Shown piece after piece: positions 17,731 through 26,705 of a DNA stretch of 64,000 bases; position 1 is the first letter of the stretch; every line of letters starts with the position of its first letter. The notes under the pieces are model-generated. The model made no database searches. It saw only the letters and a list, made by a program, of their open reading frames with translations, and was not told where the DNA came from. The translations under genes and the position numbers were made by a program. Source of the DNA: Prevotella melaninogenica. Its GTDB lineage: Bacteria > Bacteroidota > Bacteroidia > Bacteroidales > Bacteroidaceae. The stretch covers positions 744,001 to 808,000 of the forward strand of contig NZ_AP018049.1 of assembly GCF_003609775.1 (NCBI RefSeq), given 5' to 3'.

Positions 17731-19818
17731 ATGACAGATAATATTTCAGGGAAGAAAGAGCGTGTAAATCCTTTCTTCCTACCTTACGATACACCGCATA
17801 ACACGGTACCTTTCGACCGTATTACTCTTGCTGATTATGAAGAGGCAATGATGGAAGGTATTCGTCGTGAGGACGAGCAGATTGAGAAGATTATTAATAA
17901 CCCTGATGAACCTACCTTTGAGAATACAATCATACCAGAGGATGAGGTCAAGGGGCGTAAGCACTACTATGATCTTCTGAGTCGTGTGGAGAGTGTGTTC
18001 TTTAATATGCTCAGTGCCGAAACCAATGACGACATGGATGCTTTGGCACAGAAGATGAGTCCTATTCTCACTAAGCATAGTAATGATATTAGCTTAAATC
18101 CAAAGATATTCGAGCGTGTTAAGTATGTTTACGAGCATCATCGTGAGTTAACTCTAGAGGAAAACTGTCTGTTGGAGAAAAGTTATGAGGGCTTTGTACG
18201 TAGTGGTGCGTTATTGGATGAAGCTGGGAAAGACCGTTTGCGTAAGCTTACCGAGGAGGCATCTATGCTTTCACTGCAGTTTTCACAGAATGTATTGAAA
18301 GAAAATAAAGCATATACTCTGCACATTACAGATGAGCAACAACTTGACGGTCTACCTGATACAGCACGTGATGCAGCACAAGAAGCTGCTAAAGAGCATG
18401 AGTTAGAGGGTTGGGTGTTTACTTTGGATGCTCCGAGTTATGGCCCATTTATGATGTATAGTACACAGCGTGAATTGCGTAAAGACCTCTATATGGCACG
18501 CAATACGCTCTGTATAAAAGATAACGATACAAACAACCTTGAACTTTGCAAGCGTCTGATAAATCTTCGTAGAGAGATGGCACAACTTCTTGGTTATGAT
18601 ACCTTTGCTGACTATGTGATGAAACATCGCATGGCTACGAAGGTTGAGAATGTGTATAAACTTCTTAATGACCTTATTGAGGCTTATAAACCAAAGGCTA
18701 TTCAGGAACGTGAAGAAGTTGAAACTTTAGCTAAAGAGGAAGAGGGTGTAGCCTTTAAGATGGAGCCTTGGGACTTAGCTTATTATAGTCAGTTGCTAAA
18801 GAAGAAGAAATACGACCTTGATCCCGAGATGCTTCGTCCTTACTTAGAGTTAGGCAATGTTATTAAGGGTGTCTTTGGTTTGGCTACACGCCTTTATGGT
18901 ATTACATTCAAAGAGAACAAGGATATACCAGTTTATCATTCAGATGTTATGCCGTATGAGGTTTACGACAAGGATGGTAGCTATTTGGCTGTACTCTACG
19001 TTGACTTCCATCCACGTAAAGGAAAGCGTGATGGTGCTTGGATGACAGAGTTCCAAGGTCAGTGGATAGAGCGCGATGGTACGAATGTACGTCCACATGT
19101 TTCCCTTGTAATGAATTTCTCAAAACCTACAGAGGATAAGCCTGCATTGTTAAGATTAGGTGAAGTTGAAACCTTCTTACATGAGTTTGGTCATTCTCTT
19201 CACGGTATATTTGCTAACACTCGTTTTGAGAGTTTGTCAGGTACTAATGTATGGTGGGACTTCGTAGAACTTCCTTCTCAGTTTATGGAGAACTTTGCAG
19301 TTGAGAAAGAGTTTCTCCGTACTTTTGCTTTCCATTATCAAACGGGTGAGCCAATGCCAGATGAGTTAATTGAAAAAGTGATTGCCAGCCGTAATTACGG
19401 AGCTGCAACTGCATGTCTGCGACAGGTGAGCTTCGGTCTCTTGGACATGGCATACTACACTCATAGGGATGAGTTCACAGAGGATATCATTCCATTCGAG
19501 AAGAAAGCATGGGCGCCAGCTATCATTGATGAGCAACGTATGGATACATGTATGACTGTTCAGTTCTCTCATATTATGGCAGGAGGATATGCTGCTGGCT
19601 ATTATAGCTATAAATGGGCTGAGGTGCTTGATGCCGATGCCTTCAGTGTTTTCAAGAAAGAAGGAATCTTTAATCAGACAACTGCACAGCGTTTCCGAGA
19701 TAATATTCTCTCACGTGGTGGTACAGAACACCCTATGACACTCTATAAACGTTTCCGTGGTCAGGAACCAACAATTGATGCGTTGAAAGAGCGAGATGGA
19801 CTATCAAAAGAACAATAA
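17731..19818 (+). CDS. M3-family zinc metallopeptidase (oligopeptidase A / Dcp-like)
   Basis: A 695-residue thimet-type oligopeptidase that cleaves short peptides. The zinc motif HEFGHSLHGIF (about residue 484, preceded by VETFL) gives the two His ligands and catalytic Glu. The long helical N-terminal half and the C-terminal HIMAGGYAAGYYSYKWAEVLDADAF segment are typical of the Dcp/OpdA group. No signal peptide or lipobox is seen, so it is cytosolic and probably degrades peptides taken up by this protein-fermenting organism. It has a -7 box 31 bases upstream and is followed after 92 bases by the dCMP deaminase gene. Confidence 0.92.
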   Translation: MTDNISGKKERVNPFFLPYDTPHNTVPFDRITLADYEEAMMEGIRREDEQIEKIINNPDEPTFENTIIPEDEVKGRKHYYDLLSRVESVFFNMLSAETNDDMDALAQKMSPILTKHSNDISLNPKIFERVKYVYEHHRELTLEENCLLEKSYEGFVRSGALLDEAGKDRLRKLTEEASMLSLQFSQNVLKENKAYTLHITDEQQLDGLPDTARDAAQEAAKEHELEGWVFTLDAPSYGPFMMYSTQRELRKDLYMARNTLCIKDNDTNNLELCKRLINLRREMAQLLGYDTFADYVMKHRMATKVENVYKLLNDLIEAYKPKAIQEREEVETLAKEEEGVAFKMEPWDLAYYSQLLKKKKYDLDPEMLRPYLELGNVIKGVFGLATRLYGITFKENKDIPVYHSDVMPYEVYDKDGSYLAVLYVDFHPRKGKRDGAWMTEFQGQWIERDGTNVRPHVSLVMNFSKPTEDKPALLRLGEVETFLHEFGHSLHGIFANTRFESLSGTNVWWDFVELPSQFMENFAVEKEFLRTFAFHYQTGEPMPDELIEKVIASRNYGAATACLRQVSFGLLDMAYYTHRDEFTEDIIPFEKKAWAPAIIDEQRMDTCMTVQFSHIMAGGYAAGYYSYKWAEVLDADAFSVFKKEGIFNQTTAQRFRDNILSRGGTEHPMTLYKRFRGQEPTIDALKERDGLSKEQ

Positions 19819-19910
19819 TAGTTTTTTAGCTGGACAACACTTAAAGGGTACAGCCATAAACTAATGTTCTCATTGCTTTTCCTGTTTATTTATATAATTC
19901 TATCAAGACA

Positions 19911-20414
19911 ATGAATAACGAACATATAACAGAACAATTATCTGTTTCTTCTTCCTCTGTGGAGGGAAGAGGTAAAGCTGCAGTGGACTATCGTTACCTT
20001 CGTATGGCACGTATTTGGGCTGAGAACTCTTATTGCAAACGACGTCAGGTTGGTGCCTTGGTTGTGAAGGATAAGATGATTATTAGCGATGGATACAATG
20101 GTACACCGAGTGGTTTTGAGAATATATGTGAGGATGAGTCGGGTGTAACAAAGCCATACGTTCTTCATGCTGAAGCAAATGCTATTACGAAACTTGCTCG
20201 AAGTGGTAATAATAGTGAGGGGTCAACGCTTTACGTAACAGCTTCTCCTTGTATTGAATGTGCAAAACTTATTATTCAAGCGGGTATTCGCCGTGTTGTT
20301 TATGCAGAGAAGTATCGTCTTACAGATGGTATAGACCTACTGACGAGAGCAGGAGTAGAAGTGGAGTATAGAAGTCTTGAAGAGGGCTGTAGTTCTTCTT
20401 CAGAGGTTCTATAA
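19911..20414 (+). CDS. Deoxycytidylate (dCMP) deaminase family protein
   Basis: A 167-residue zinc-dependent cytidine/dCMP deaminase (ComEB-like). Seen in the sequence are the zinc-binding and catalytic HAEANAI motif (about residue 84) and the paired cysteines SPCIECAKLI (about residue 105). SWAENSYCKRRQVGA-like N-terminal features (here ARIWAENSYCKRRQVGALVVK) fit dCMP deaminase over cytidine deaminase. It makes dUMP for thymidylate synthesis. A serine-rich tail follows the catalytic domain. The S41 protease gene starts 159 bases downstream; there is no clear terminator between, so shared transcription is possible. Confidence 0.88.
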   Translation: MNNEHITEQLSVSSSSVEGRGKAAVDYRYLRMARIWAENSYCKRRQVGALVVKDKMIISDGYNGTPSGFENICEDESGVTKPYVLHAEANAITKLARSGNNSEGSTLYVTASPCIECAKLIIQAGIRRVVYAEKYRLTDGIDLLTRAGVEVEYRSLEEGCSSSSEVL

Positions 20415-20573
20415 ACGAGAAAAGGAAATTGAGTAAACTGTTGGAGTTTAATTAAATGGATTTTATATCTATTTTTGTTAAGCCCTATTGTTAATAAAAT
20501 AAAGTATAACAAGTAATTATCGTGTCCCTCTTAAAATTCTCTTCTAATTAAGAAAGATGAGGGTTAGGCTTTT

Positions 20574-22253
20574 ATGAATCAGAATAAAAACAACCGTTTC
20601 ATGCCGCTGCTGATGGCACTGTGTGTTGTCATTGGTATTCTTATTGGTACTTTTTATGCCAATCATTTCTCAGGTAATCGACTGAATATCATCAATAGTG
20701 GTAGTAGCCGATTAAGTAATCTGCTGCATATAATTGATGACCAGTATGTTGATTCTGTTAATATTGACGAACTTGTTGATAAGGCTATCCCTGAGATTTT
20801 GTCAGAGCTTGATCCACATTCAGTCTATATCAGTGCAAAGGATGTACAATTAGCAACAGATGATTTGAAGGGTTCTTTCTCAGGGGTAGGTATTGAATTT
20901 AATATTCGTCAAGATACATTGCGTATACAGAATGTTATCAAGGATGGACCCGCAGATAAGGCTGGTTTGTTAGCAGGTGACAAGGTTGTTAGTATCAATG
21001 GTAAATCGTTTGTTGGTAAAGATGTTACAAATGAGGAAGCTATGCACCGCCTTAAGGGTCCGAAGGATTCGAAGGTAAAGATAGGTGTTAAGCGATATGG
21101 TGAAAAAGGCGTAAAGATGTTCACCGTAACACGTGGTGACATTGCAGTGAAGAGTGTTTCAGCTGCGTATATGCTTAACGATACAACAGGCTATATTCGT
21201 ATTAAGAACTTTGGTGAAAGAACTTATGCAGAGATGTTAGCAGCTTTACAAACTCTTAATATTCGAGGTGCTGACCACTTAGTTATTGACCTTCGTGATA
21301 ATGGGGGAGGGATCTTGGAGTCTGCTGTACAGATGTCAAATGAGTTCCTTCCAAAGAATCGTCTGATAGTTTATACACAAGGTAGGAAGAGTCCACGTGT
21401 TAATTATCGTAGTGATGGTAAGGGAAGCTATCAGCATATTCCAATGGTTGTACTTATCAATGAGGGTTCGGCTTCTGCAGCGGAGATTTTTGCTGGTGCT
21501 ATGCAAGATAACGATCGTGCAACAATTGTTGGTCGACGTTCCTTTGGTAAGGGATTGGTACAGCAGCAGATTCAGTTTAATGATGGTAGCTTGATTCGAT
21601 TGACGATAGCACGTTATTATACTCCTTCAGGTCGTTGTATTCAAAAACCATTCAAGCCTGGTGATAATGCTGACTATGAGAATGATATTCTCACACGTTA
21701 TCAGCATGGTGAGTTCTTCTCTCAAGATAGTATTAAACATGAGGGACCAGCTTATCATACAGTAAATGGTCGTACCGTATATGGTGGCGGTGGTATTACG
21801 CCAGACATCTTTGTACCAGAGGATACATCAAAGGTAACTTCTTATTATAAGGAAGCTGTGATGAGTGGACTTATCCTTCAGTATGCTTTCAATTATACTG
21901 ATATCAACAGAAAAAAACTCAGTAGCTTTGGGGAAATGAAACCATTGGCAAACTACTTGGAGCATCAGAACCTTGTAGGTGACTTCGTTAACTTTGCAGA
22001 AAAGAACGGATTGCGTCGACGCAATCTGATGATTATGCGTTCACACTCACTTCTGCAGGATTATCTTAACAGCCGTATCATTTATAATATACTTGATGAA
22101 CAGGCTTGGATAGAGTATGTGAACCGTGACGATGCAACAGTTAAGGAGGCTGTCAAAGTATTCCATACACCTTCACTTCTATTGCTTAAGCCGAAACAGA
22201 AGTCGCAGAAGCAGTCTGATTCTTTACATAAAACAACCTCTCAACGTCGATGA
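20574..22253 (+). CDS. S41-family C-terminal processing protease
   Basis: A 559-residue Ctp-type protease. An N-terminal membrane anchor/signal (LLMALCVVIGILIGTFY) is followed by a helical domain, a PDZ domain (about residues 85-175; GVGIEFNIRQDTLRIQNVI, GPADKAGLLAGDKVVSING) and the S41 core with LRDNGGG. The catalytic Ser lies in NEGSASAAEIFAGAMQD and the Lys in GRRSFGKGLVQQQ, as expected for the Ser-Lys dyad. It acts in the periplasm on C-termini of envelope proteins. Its stop overlaps the start of the next gene by four bases (ATGA), showing translational coupling to the cyclo-ligase. Confidence 0.93.
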   Translation: MNQNKNNRFMPLLMALCVVIGILIGTFYANHFSGNRLNIINSGSSRLSNLLHIIDDQYVDSVNIDELVDKAIPEILSELDPHSVYISAKDVQLATDDLKGSFSGVGIEFNIRQDTLRIQNVIKDGPADKAGLLAGDKVVSINGKSFVGKDVTNEEAMHRLKGPKDSKVKIGVKRYGEKGVKMFTVTRGDIAVKSVSAAYMLNDTTGYIRIKNFGERTYAEMLAALQTLNIRGADHLVIDLRDNGGGILESAVQMSNEFLPKNRLIVYTQGRKSPRVNYRSDGKGSYQHIPMVVLINEGSASAAEIFAGAMQDNDRATIVGRRSFGKGLVQQQIQFNDGSLIRLTIARYYTPSGRCIQKPFKPGDNADYENDILTRYQHGEFFSQDSIKHEGPAYHTVNGRTVYGGGGITPDIFVPEDTSKVTSYYKEAVMSGLILQYAFNYTDINRKKLSSFGEMKPLANYLEHQNLVGDFVNFAEKNGLRRRNLMIMRSHSLLQDYLNSRIIYNILDEQAWIEYVNRDDATVKEAVKVFHTPSLLLLKPKQKSQKQSDSLHKTTSQRR

Positions 22254-22792
22254 TACAGCTTGATAAAAAGTCCTTACGTAAAGAAGTGAGGTCACGTAAA
22301 AGGCAGTTTTCTACGGAAGAACTGATAGAAGAATCACGTCCACTAATCCAGCGTGTATTAAGTCATCCATGCTTACAGTACGCTAAGACAATTCTTCTGT
22401 ATAACTCATTGCCTGATGAGGTCTACACACACGACCTCATCAAGCAGCTTCATGATGCGGGGAAGACAATTCTTCTACCCGTTGTCATCAGTGATACAGA
22501 GATGGAACTTCGACGTTATAGCAGTTCTACCTCCTTTGAAACGAGTAGTTATGGAATACTTGAACCTATAGGCGAGGCTTTTACGGATTTTTCTTCAATA
22601 GAGTTTGCGCTTATTCCTGGTATGGCATTCGATGGAGAACGCAATCGTCTTGGGCGTGGAAAGGGTTATTATGATCGTTTTCTTCCGCTGCTAACAAATG
22701 CCTATAAAGTTGGTATTTGCTTTCCTTTTCAGTTTCTTCCAAACATACCAACTGAAGAAACAGATATAAAGGTAGATGAATGTATCTACTAA
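22250..22792 (+). CDS. 5-formyltetrahydrofolate cyclo-ligase
   Basis: A 180-residue enzyme converting 5-formyl-THF to 5,10-methenyl-THF with ATP hydrolysis. The family signature is clear: N-terminal KSLRKEVRSRKR, then IPGMAFDGERNRLGRGKGYYDRFL (about residues 125-148) binding phosphate and folate. The size is normal. Its ATG overlaps the S41 protease stop (ATGA), an arrangement that couples translation but does not imply a shared pathway. Confidence 0.93.
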   Translation: MIQLDKKSLRKEVRSRKRQFSTEELIEESRPLIQRVLSHPCLQYAKTILLYNSLPDEVYTHDLIKQLHDAGKTILLPVVISDTEMELRRYSSSTSFETSSYGILEPIGEAFTDFSSIEFALIPGMAFDGERNRLGRGKGYYDRFLPLLTNAYKVGICFPFQFLPNIPTEETDIKVDECIY

Positions 22793-22902
22793 AATTATGA
22801 GAATCTGTGAAAAAATTACTCTTCTATAAGACAGAAAGATAGTGTGTTGTATCTTTAGATTTTATAGATAATGTCAAAAAAAATCTTATTATAAAAATAG
22901 TT

Positions 22903-22931
22903 AGTGCTTAATTGGATTTCAATTAAGCACT
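22903..22931. repeat. Perfect 12-base inverted repeat beside a family-2 repeat
   Basis: AGTGCTTAATTG and CAATTAAGCACT flank a five-base loop. The arm AATTAAGCAC also occurs inside family-2 repeats, so this hairpin is probably part of the larger element. The 22793-23219 spacer holds this and the repeat core, and no gene. Confidence 0.7.
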
Positions 22932-22942
22932 AATTGTATTGT

Positions 22943-23002
22943 AAAAGGTGCCCTTTTGAGGTCTAATTAACGCCCTTTTGAAAGCCAACTAAGCATCTTT
23001 TC
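22943..23002 (+). repeat. Family-2 repeat, copy b
   Basis: The core runs AAAAGGTGCCCTTTTGAGG, TCTAATTAACGCCCTTTTG, AAAGCCAACTAAGCATCTTT. CTTTT recurs at 22953, 22975 and 22997, exactly 22 bases apart. It lies between two convergent genes. Confidence 0.8.
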
Positions 23003-23219
23003 TTACGCTATATTGTAAAGCATTGAATTACAATTGATTATATGTGCGTTAAAGAAAGACGTTTTTTATTGTCTCCTAATAGTTTTTGTAGAATGAAATG
23101 TAAAATAAATTCTAACCTTAAAAGCCGTAAAAGCGATGTTGTATAGCTGCTTTATGGTGACGGATAATATGGTGTTTCAGTGCTACCTTTCTAAGGTCTT
23201 TGTTTTGAAAATATTTGTA

Positions 23220-23921
23220 TTAAACCAAGTCTTCGTAGGCTTGGTTCATTTCATTCATCAGATTTTCAAAGTTATCAGAATTTAATGATACCTTTCTAAA
23301 CATCATTTCCAGATTTTCCTCTTCAAATTTTACAGGTGCTTCATGAAGGAGTGTCATCATTCCTGCAATCATCAAGCGGTAGACAGTAGCTTGGTGCAAA
23401 CCGTTAACCTCTGTCTTTGCTTGTGTTACTCCCGCAGCATAAGCTTGCATCTGAACACGGACAATAGAGCGGATAGCCAGTGAAACGGGTACGCTGTTCT
23501 CATGAGATAAGGCTGGACAATCAGCAAAATAGTCTTCAGCAGACTGTAAACGACCATCCAGTAGAGCATACATCTGCTTTTGATATTCAGCTGTTACAAG
23601 GTCATATAGTTCCTTACTTCCACATGCGTAACGCAACAAGATCTTTGTTGAAGTAGTTTCTGAAAAATGATGACGCTTCATATCCTCTGCCACTGTTTCA
23701 AGGTCTGAATAGTTCAGACGGATAAGTACAGGAAAGAGTACTGATACGAAATGACCTGAAAGGTTATCAAAATTGTTAACCAATAATTGCTTGTATTCTT
23801 TTGGCTCTAAGCCTTTCTTCCCCGGATGTAAGGCATCAGCCAGTCCTGAGAAAAAAGCATGAAAGTAGCCCCTGACCATTACAGAGGCTACTCTTGAGCG
23901 GTTTATGTCCGTTATTCTCAT
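23220..23921 (-). CDS. Conserved hypothetical protein, 233 aa
   Basis: I do not recognise this family. The 233-residue protein has no signal peptide and no convincing membrane helix. It is predominantly helical, with His/Lys-rich stretches in the first half and an acidic end (EMNQAYEDLV). A GLHQATVYRLMIAGMMTLLHEAP segment near residue 180 is the most hydrophobic part. It starts 15 bases after the lipoprotein gene, so the two form an operon and may act together at the envelope, but nothing in the sequence shows how. Confidence 0.6.
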   Translation of the reverse strand: MRITDINRSRVASVMVRGYFHAFFSGLADALHPGKKGLEPKEYKQLLVNNFDNLSGHFVSVLFPVLIRLNYSDLETVAEDMKRHHFSETTSTKILLRYACGSKELYDLVTAEYQKQMYALLDGRLQSAEDYFADCPALSHENSVPVSLAIRSIVRVQMQAYAAGVTQAKTEVNGLHQATVYRLMIAGMMTLLHEAPVKFEEENLEMMFRKVSLNSDNFENLMNEMNQAYEDLV

Positions 23922-23936
23922 ATATTAATTTTTCTA

Positions 23937-24989
23937 CTATCTATGTCCGCCGAATCTACTGTTATTCGTTGGTGCATCAGAACGAGTTGAACCAGATGAA
24001 GACTGATTAGAATTCATTGGAGCACTTGGTACTGATGAGCGAGAAGCACCGCCAAATGAAGACTGATTAGAATTCATTGGAGTACTTGGTGCTGATGAGC
24101 GAGAAGCACCGCCAAATGAAGACTGATTAGAGTTCATTGGAGTACTTGGTGCTGATGAGCGAGAAGCACTGCCAAATGAAGACCTGCTGCCTGAAGGCTG
24201 TTGAGGAGTAGAATACTGCTGCTGTTGAGGTTGGTAAGTCTGGCTTTCCGACTGTGGCCTTGCCCCTCCAAATCGCTGATCATAAGACCTACTTGGTGCA
24301 GTGTTCATATTCTCTCTTCTTGCATTGCCAAAGCTGCTTTGTCCATTATTCTGCTGAGGGCTGTTCCATGAGCCACCATTCTGATAAACCTCTTGAGTTG
24401 TTCTTGTACGGTTTGTTACAGTTGGTGGGTTACGGCGAGCACCGAATCGGCCTGCGTAATAACTCTCATTATATCTGTTTCGTCCGCCACGATAAGTGTT
24501 ATATTCTGCTGGAAGTGAACGATAATAATAATTGCGGTCGCGGTAACGATTGTAAACGCGATAAGCATAATCATTATTGTACCAATAAACTGGACGGTAA
24601 AAGTAGTCTTCACCTATGTAATAGTTATATTGGCGAGCATTCAGTACGTAGAACAAATCGCTGTTACGGCGTGCCCAATAATCTCCATAAAGTGAGCGTT
24701 CGCCCTGCATATTAAGGAGGTAATCAAGATTTATCTCGTACACAGCCTGATACTGTGCGTCACTCAATCCAAGTTCATAAGCCATTTTGTCCGACAAGAA
24801 GAGTGCCTGACGGCGTGCCTCTTCATAACCAATTCTGCTGTATGTGCTACTATATCCAACGTTATATCCATCGTCATATACAGAAATAGGACCACCATAT
24901 CCACCACCCGCAGAGAGGTATGTACCACATGAAGTAAGTGAAAGGCTTAAGCAACCTAAAGCGAATGTATATAAAATATTCTTTTTCAT
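23937..24989 (-). CDS. Ser/Gln/Asn-rich lipoprotein with 20-residue tandem repeats
   Basis: A 350-residue envelope lipoprotein. The signal ends in a lipobox (SLSLTSCG), placing the lipidated Cys near residue 21. Residues 25-110 contain a helical part (YEEARRQALFLSDKMAYELGL). A Tyr/Arg-rich stretch follows (YRVYNRYRDRNYYYRS, about residues 145-160), then a low-complexity Gln/Ser/Pro/Asn region. The C-terminal part has three repeats close to SSFGGASRSSAPSTPMNSNQ, encoded by a 60-base tandem repeat. Function is unknown; the composition suggests a flexible surface or periplasmic filament-like tail. A TACTTTTG box lies about 45 bases upstream. The 233-residue gene follows in the same operon. Confidence 0.7.
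   Translation of the reverse strand: MKKNILYTFALGCLSLSLTSCGTYLSAGGGYGGPISVYDDGYNVGYSSTYSRIGYEEARRQALFLSDKMAYELGLSDAQYQAVYEINLDYLLNMQGERSLYGDYWARRNSDLFYVLNARQYNYYIGEDYFYRPVYWYNNDYAYRVYNRYRDRNYYYRSLPAEYNTYRGGRNRYNESYYAGRFGARRNPPTVTNRTRTTQEVYQNGGSWNSPQQNNGQSSFGNARRENMNTAPSRSYDQRFGGARPQSESQTYQPQQQQYSTPQQPSGSRSSFGSASRSSAPSTPMNSNQSSFGGASRSSAPSTPMNSNQSSFGGASRSSVPSAPMNSNQSSSGSTRSDAPTNNSRFGGHR
23998..24177 (-). repeat. 60-base tandem repeat within the lipoprotein gene
   Basis: Three 60-base units begin at 23998, 24058 and 24118 and differ at only a few positions, with a partial fourth after them. They encode the 20-residue protein repeats in frame, so unit gain or loss would keep the gene open. Confidence 0.95.
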
Positions 24990-25034
24990 ATCTGTAACCT
25001 TTTTAAAATGACTACTTATGTTATATCTCTATTG

Positions 25035-25042
25035 CAAAAGTA
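25035..25042 (-). promoter_or_regulatory. -7 box of the lipoprotein operon
   Basis: The minus strand reads TACTTTTG about 45 bases before the ATG at 24989; no TTTG is placed at the ideal upstream distance. Confidence 0.45.
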
Positions 25043-25104
25043 GTCTTTTGGTTTCAAATATCCAATAGGTAAATTCCTATTCCGAAAGGGAAAGTTCCTA
25101 TATC

Positions 25105-26253
25105 TTATTCCACTTCCTCTACTATGGTGTTAGGAACTTCCTTCGACTTCAACATCTCATCTAAGCTCTTGAAAGTATAAGCAGCCTTGTCTTTAACAAA
25201 TGTCTTTGCAAAACGATCACGGAGGCTCATTAGCTTCTGTACTGCCTCCTGATATGTTTCGGCTGTAATGCGATCAGCCATTGCTTGTGCATTTACAGGT
25301 GTAAAATCGAAGTACTGTACAAGATACTGCTGGAACTGTCGACGCTGGTTCTGTGTCATTTCTTGCAACTGTACATTCATCTTATCCTTAGTGCGATGTA
25401 TGATAAAGATAAGCTCATCTGGCTCACCACCACGCTGGCCATGGTCATACTTCTTCTCATACTCAAAGTGACAATCGCAAAACCCTTTTTCTGCAAGTTC
25501 CTTTAATTCCTGCATAGCTGGGTCAAGAACACGACGACAGAAGTCTGAGAACTTCTTGTAGTTGTTTTCCAAACGAAGCATCTTGCGGAACTCCAAAGTC
25601 TTGATAACGGTACGACCTTTGTCCACCCATGACTCTATAAACATATAGATACGCTGAGTATAGCGGTTTTTGCATGCAAAGACAATCTGTTTGCCTAAGC
25701 GGTGATAACCGAAGTCTAATGATACAAGACGCTCTGCAACACTATGATCAAGTTTCAGAATTGCATATTTGTTATAAGAACGGTCCTCAGGTATATATAC
25801 GTCACAAAGGTTAGTAGCCTTTGTGTACTTTCTTCCCTCAGCCGATTTATAGGGAATTTCAACAGGAATTGAAGCAAGCATCTTCAGCGAATTTCTCAAC
25901 TGAGGGTAGTGATTTGGGTCAACGCCTAATTCCTTAAATGGCAATTTAATAGGCATACGTCCATCCTCATCCAACTCGTCAGTGTGGAATAAGTCAAGCT
26001 GAAAACCTCGTTTGTTATTCAAAATTCCATGTAAGATAGATTGCAGACTCTCAACGATAGATACCAGAATTCTCACCTGAATGAGCGAATAGTCATGACG
26101 CATCATGGTCACAGCAATAGGCTGCAGAAGCCAAGTTTCTTCTTCTATTGGGATAAGGTCATTCGAGATAGTACGGCTTTTTAATGGGGCTTTCTGTGCC
26201 TTTGCTCCATGCTTGCGAGTAACCTTTTTAATGGCTGTTTTATCTGTTGTCAT
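25105..26253 (-). CDS. Rep_3-type (plasmid-like) replication initiation protein
   Basis: A 382-residue protein resembling RepB/Rep_3-type initiators: two tandem winged-helix domains. The first, about residues 50-190, includes IQVRILVSIVESLQ and PFKELGVDPNHYPQLRNSLKML. The second, about 195-310, includes QIVFACKNRYTQRIYMFIESW and LEFRKMLRLENNYKKFSDFCRRVL. The basic N-terminal 30 residues look like a DNA-contacting tail. Such proteins start plasmid replication by binding iterons, but related genes are found on Bacteroidetes chromosomes without plasmid context. No iteron array, partition gene or transposase adjoins it. Whether it still initiates replication or serves as a regulator is unknown. 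Its promoter box is TATCTTTG. Confidence 0.75.
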   Translation of the reverse strand: MTTDKTAIKKVTRKHGAKAQKAPLKSRTISNDLIPIEEETWLLQPIAVTMMRHDYSLIQVRILVSIVESLQSILHGILNNKRGFQLDLFHTDELDEDGRMPIKLPFKELGVDPNHYPQLRNSLKMLASIPVEIPYKSAEGRKYTKATNLCDVYIPEDRSYNKYAILKLDHSVAERLVSLDFGYHRLGKQIVFACKNRYTQRIYMFIESWVDKGRTVIKTLEFRKMLRLENNYKKFSDFCRRVLDPAMQELKELAEKGFCDCHFEYEKKYDHGQRGGEPDELIFIIHRTKDKMNVQLQEMTQNQRRQFQQYLVQYFDFTPVNAQAMADRITAETYQEAVQKLMSLRDRFAKTFVKDKAAYTFKSLDEMLKSKEVPNTIVEEVE

Positions 26254-26300
26254 ATCTGTTCTCTTTGCTTATCATGTATTTTATAACACTTTACAAGCTA

Positions 26301-26328
26301 CAAAGATACCGCTTTTATTTGGAACAAA
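26301..26328 (-). promoter_or_regulatory. Promoter of the Rep_3-type gene
   Basis: TATCTTTG on the minus strand with TTTG 16 bases upstream, a little shorter than ideal, and a leader of about 45 bases to the ATG at 26253. Confidence 0.55.
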
Positions 26329-26442
26329 CCACTAAATAAACAAAAATAGTTTCATCATAGTTGCTTGATATCTTTTACCTGAGGCTATTCTAACTATAAG
26401 TTGCTTTGCTCTTAGCTATATATTGCAAGGTGTTTAGTGCTC

Positions 26443-26483
26443 AGCACCATCCGTGCTAACCAACAACACGACATGTGCTGGGC
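26443..26483 (+). repeat. Family-1 palindromic repeat, copy C (two units)
   Basis: AGCACCATCCGTGCT (26443) and AACACGACATGTGCTGGGC (26465) are 22 bases apart, with a degenerate unit AGCACATC at 26487 and a conserved lead-in TTGCAAGGTGTTTA at about 26423. It lies between divergent genes; the rest of the 26254-26705 spacer is AT-rich and shows no gene. Confidence 0.8.
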
Positions 26484-26705
26484 AATAGCACATCTATAAA
26501 AGAGGGTAGATTGCTTTATTAATGTCAGCATAATATATTGCAAGGAAAGGGATGTAAGAAAATAGTTGAATATTAAGTAGCTCTCTTATAGTTGTTTTTC
26601 TTTAGAATAATAATTAATAATAAAAAATAAATACTTAATAACAACTATTGCATTATTGACTTTTTTTTTGTTATTTTGCATACGATATCATTACAAAGTG
26701 ACAAG

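Noticed and set aside
23998..24177. CRISPR or non-coding tandem repeat
   Set aside because: The repeats are in frame inside a lipoprotein gene and no variable spacers exist.
26676..26705. TTG start giving ten extra residues on the hemerythrin regulator
   Set aside because: The TTG lies within the probable promoter box (TTATTTTG); the ATG at 26706 has a normal leader.
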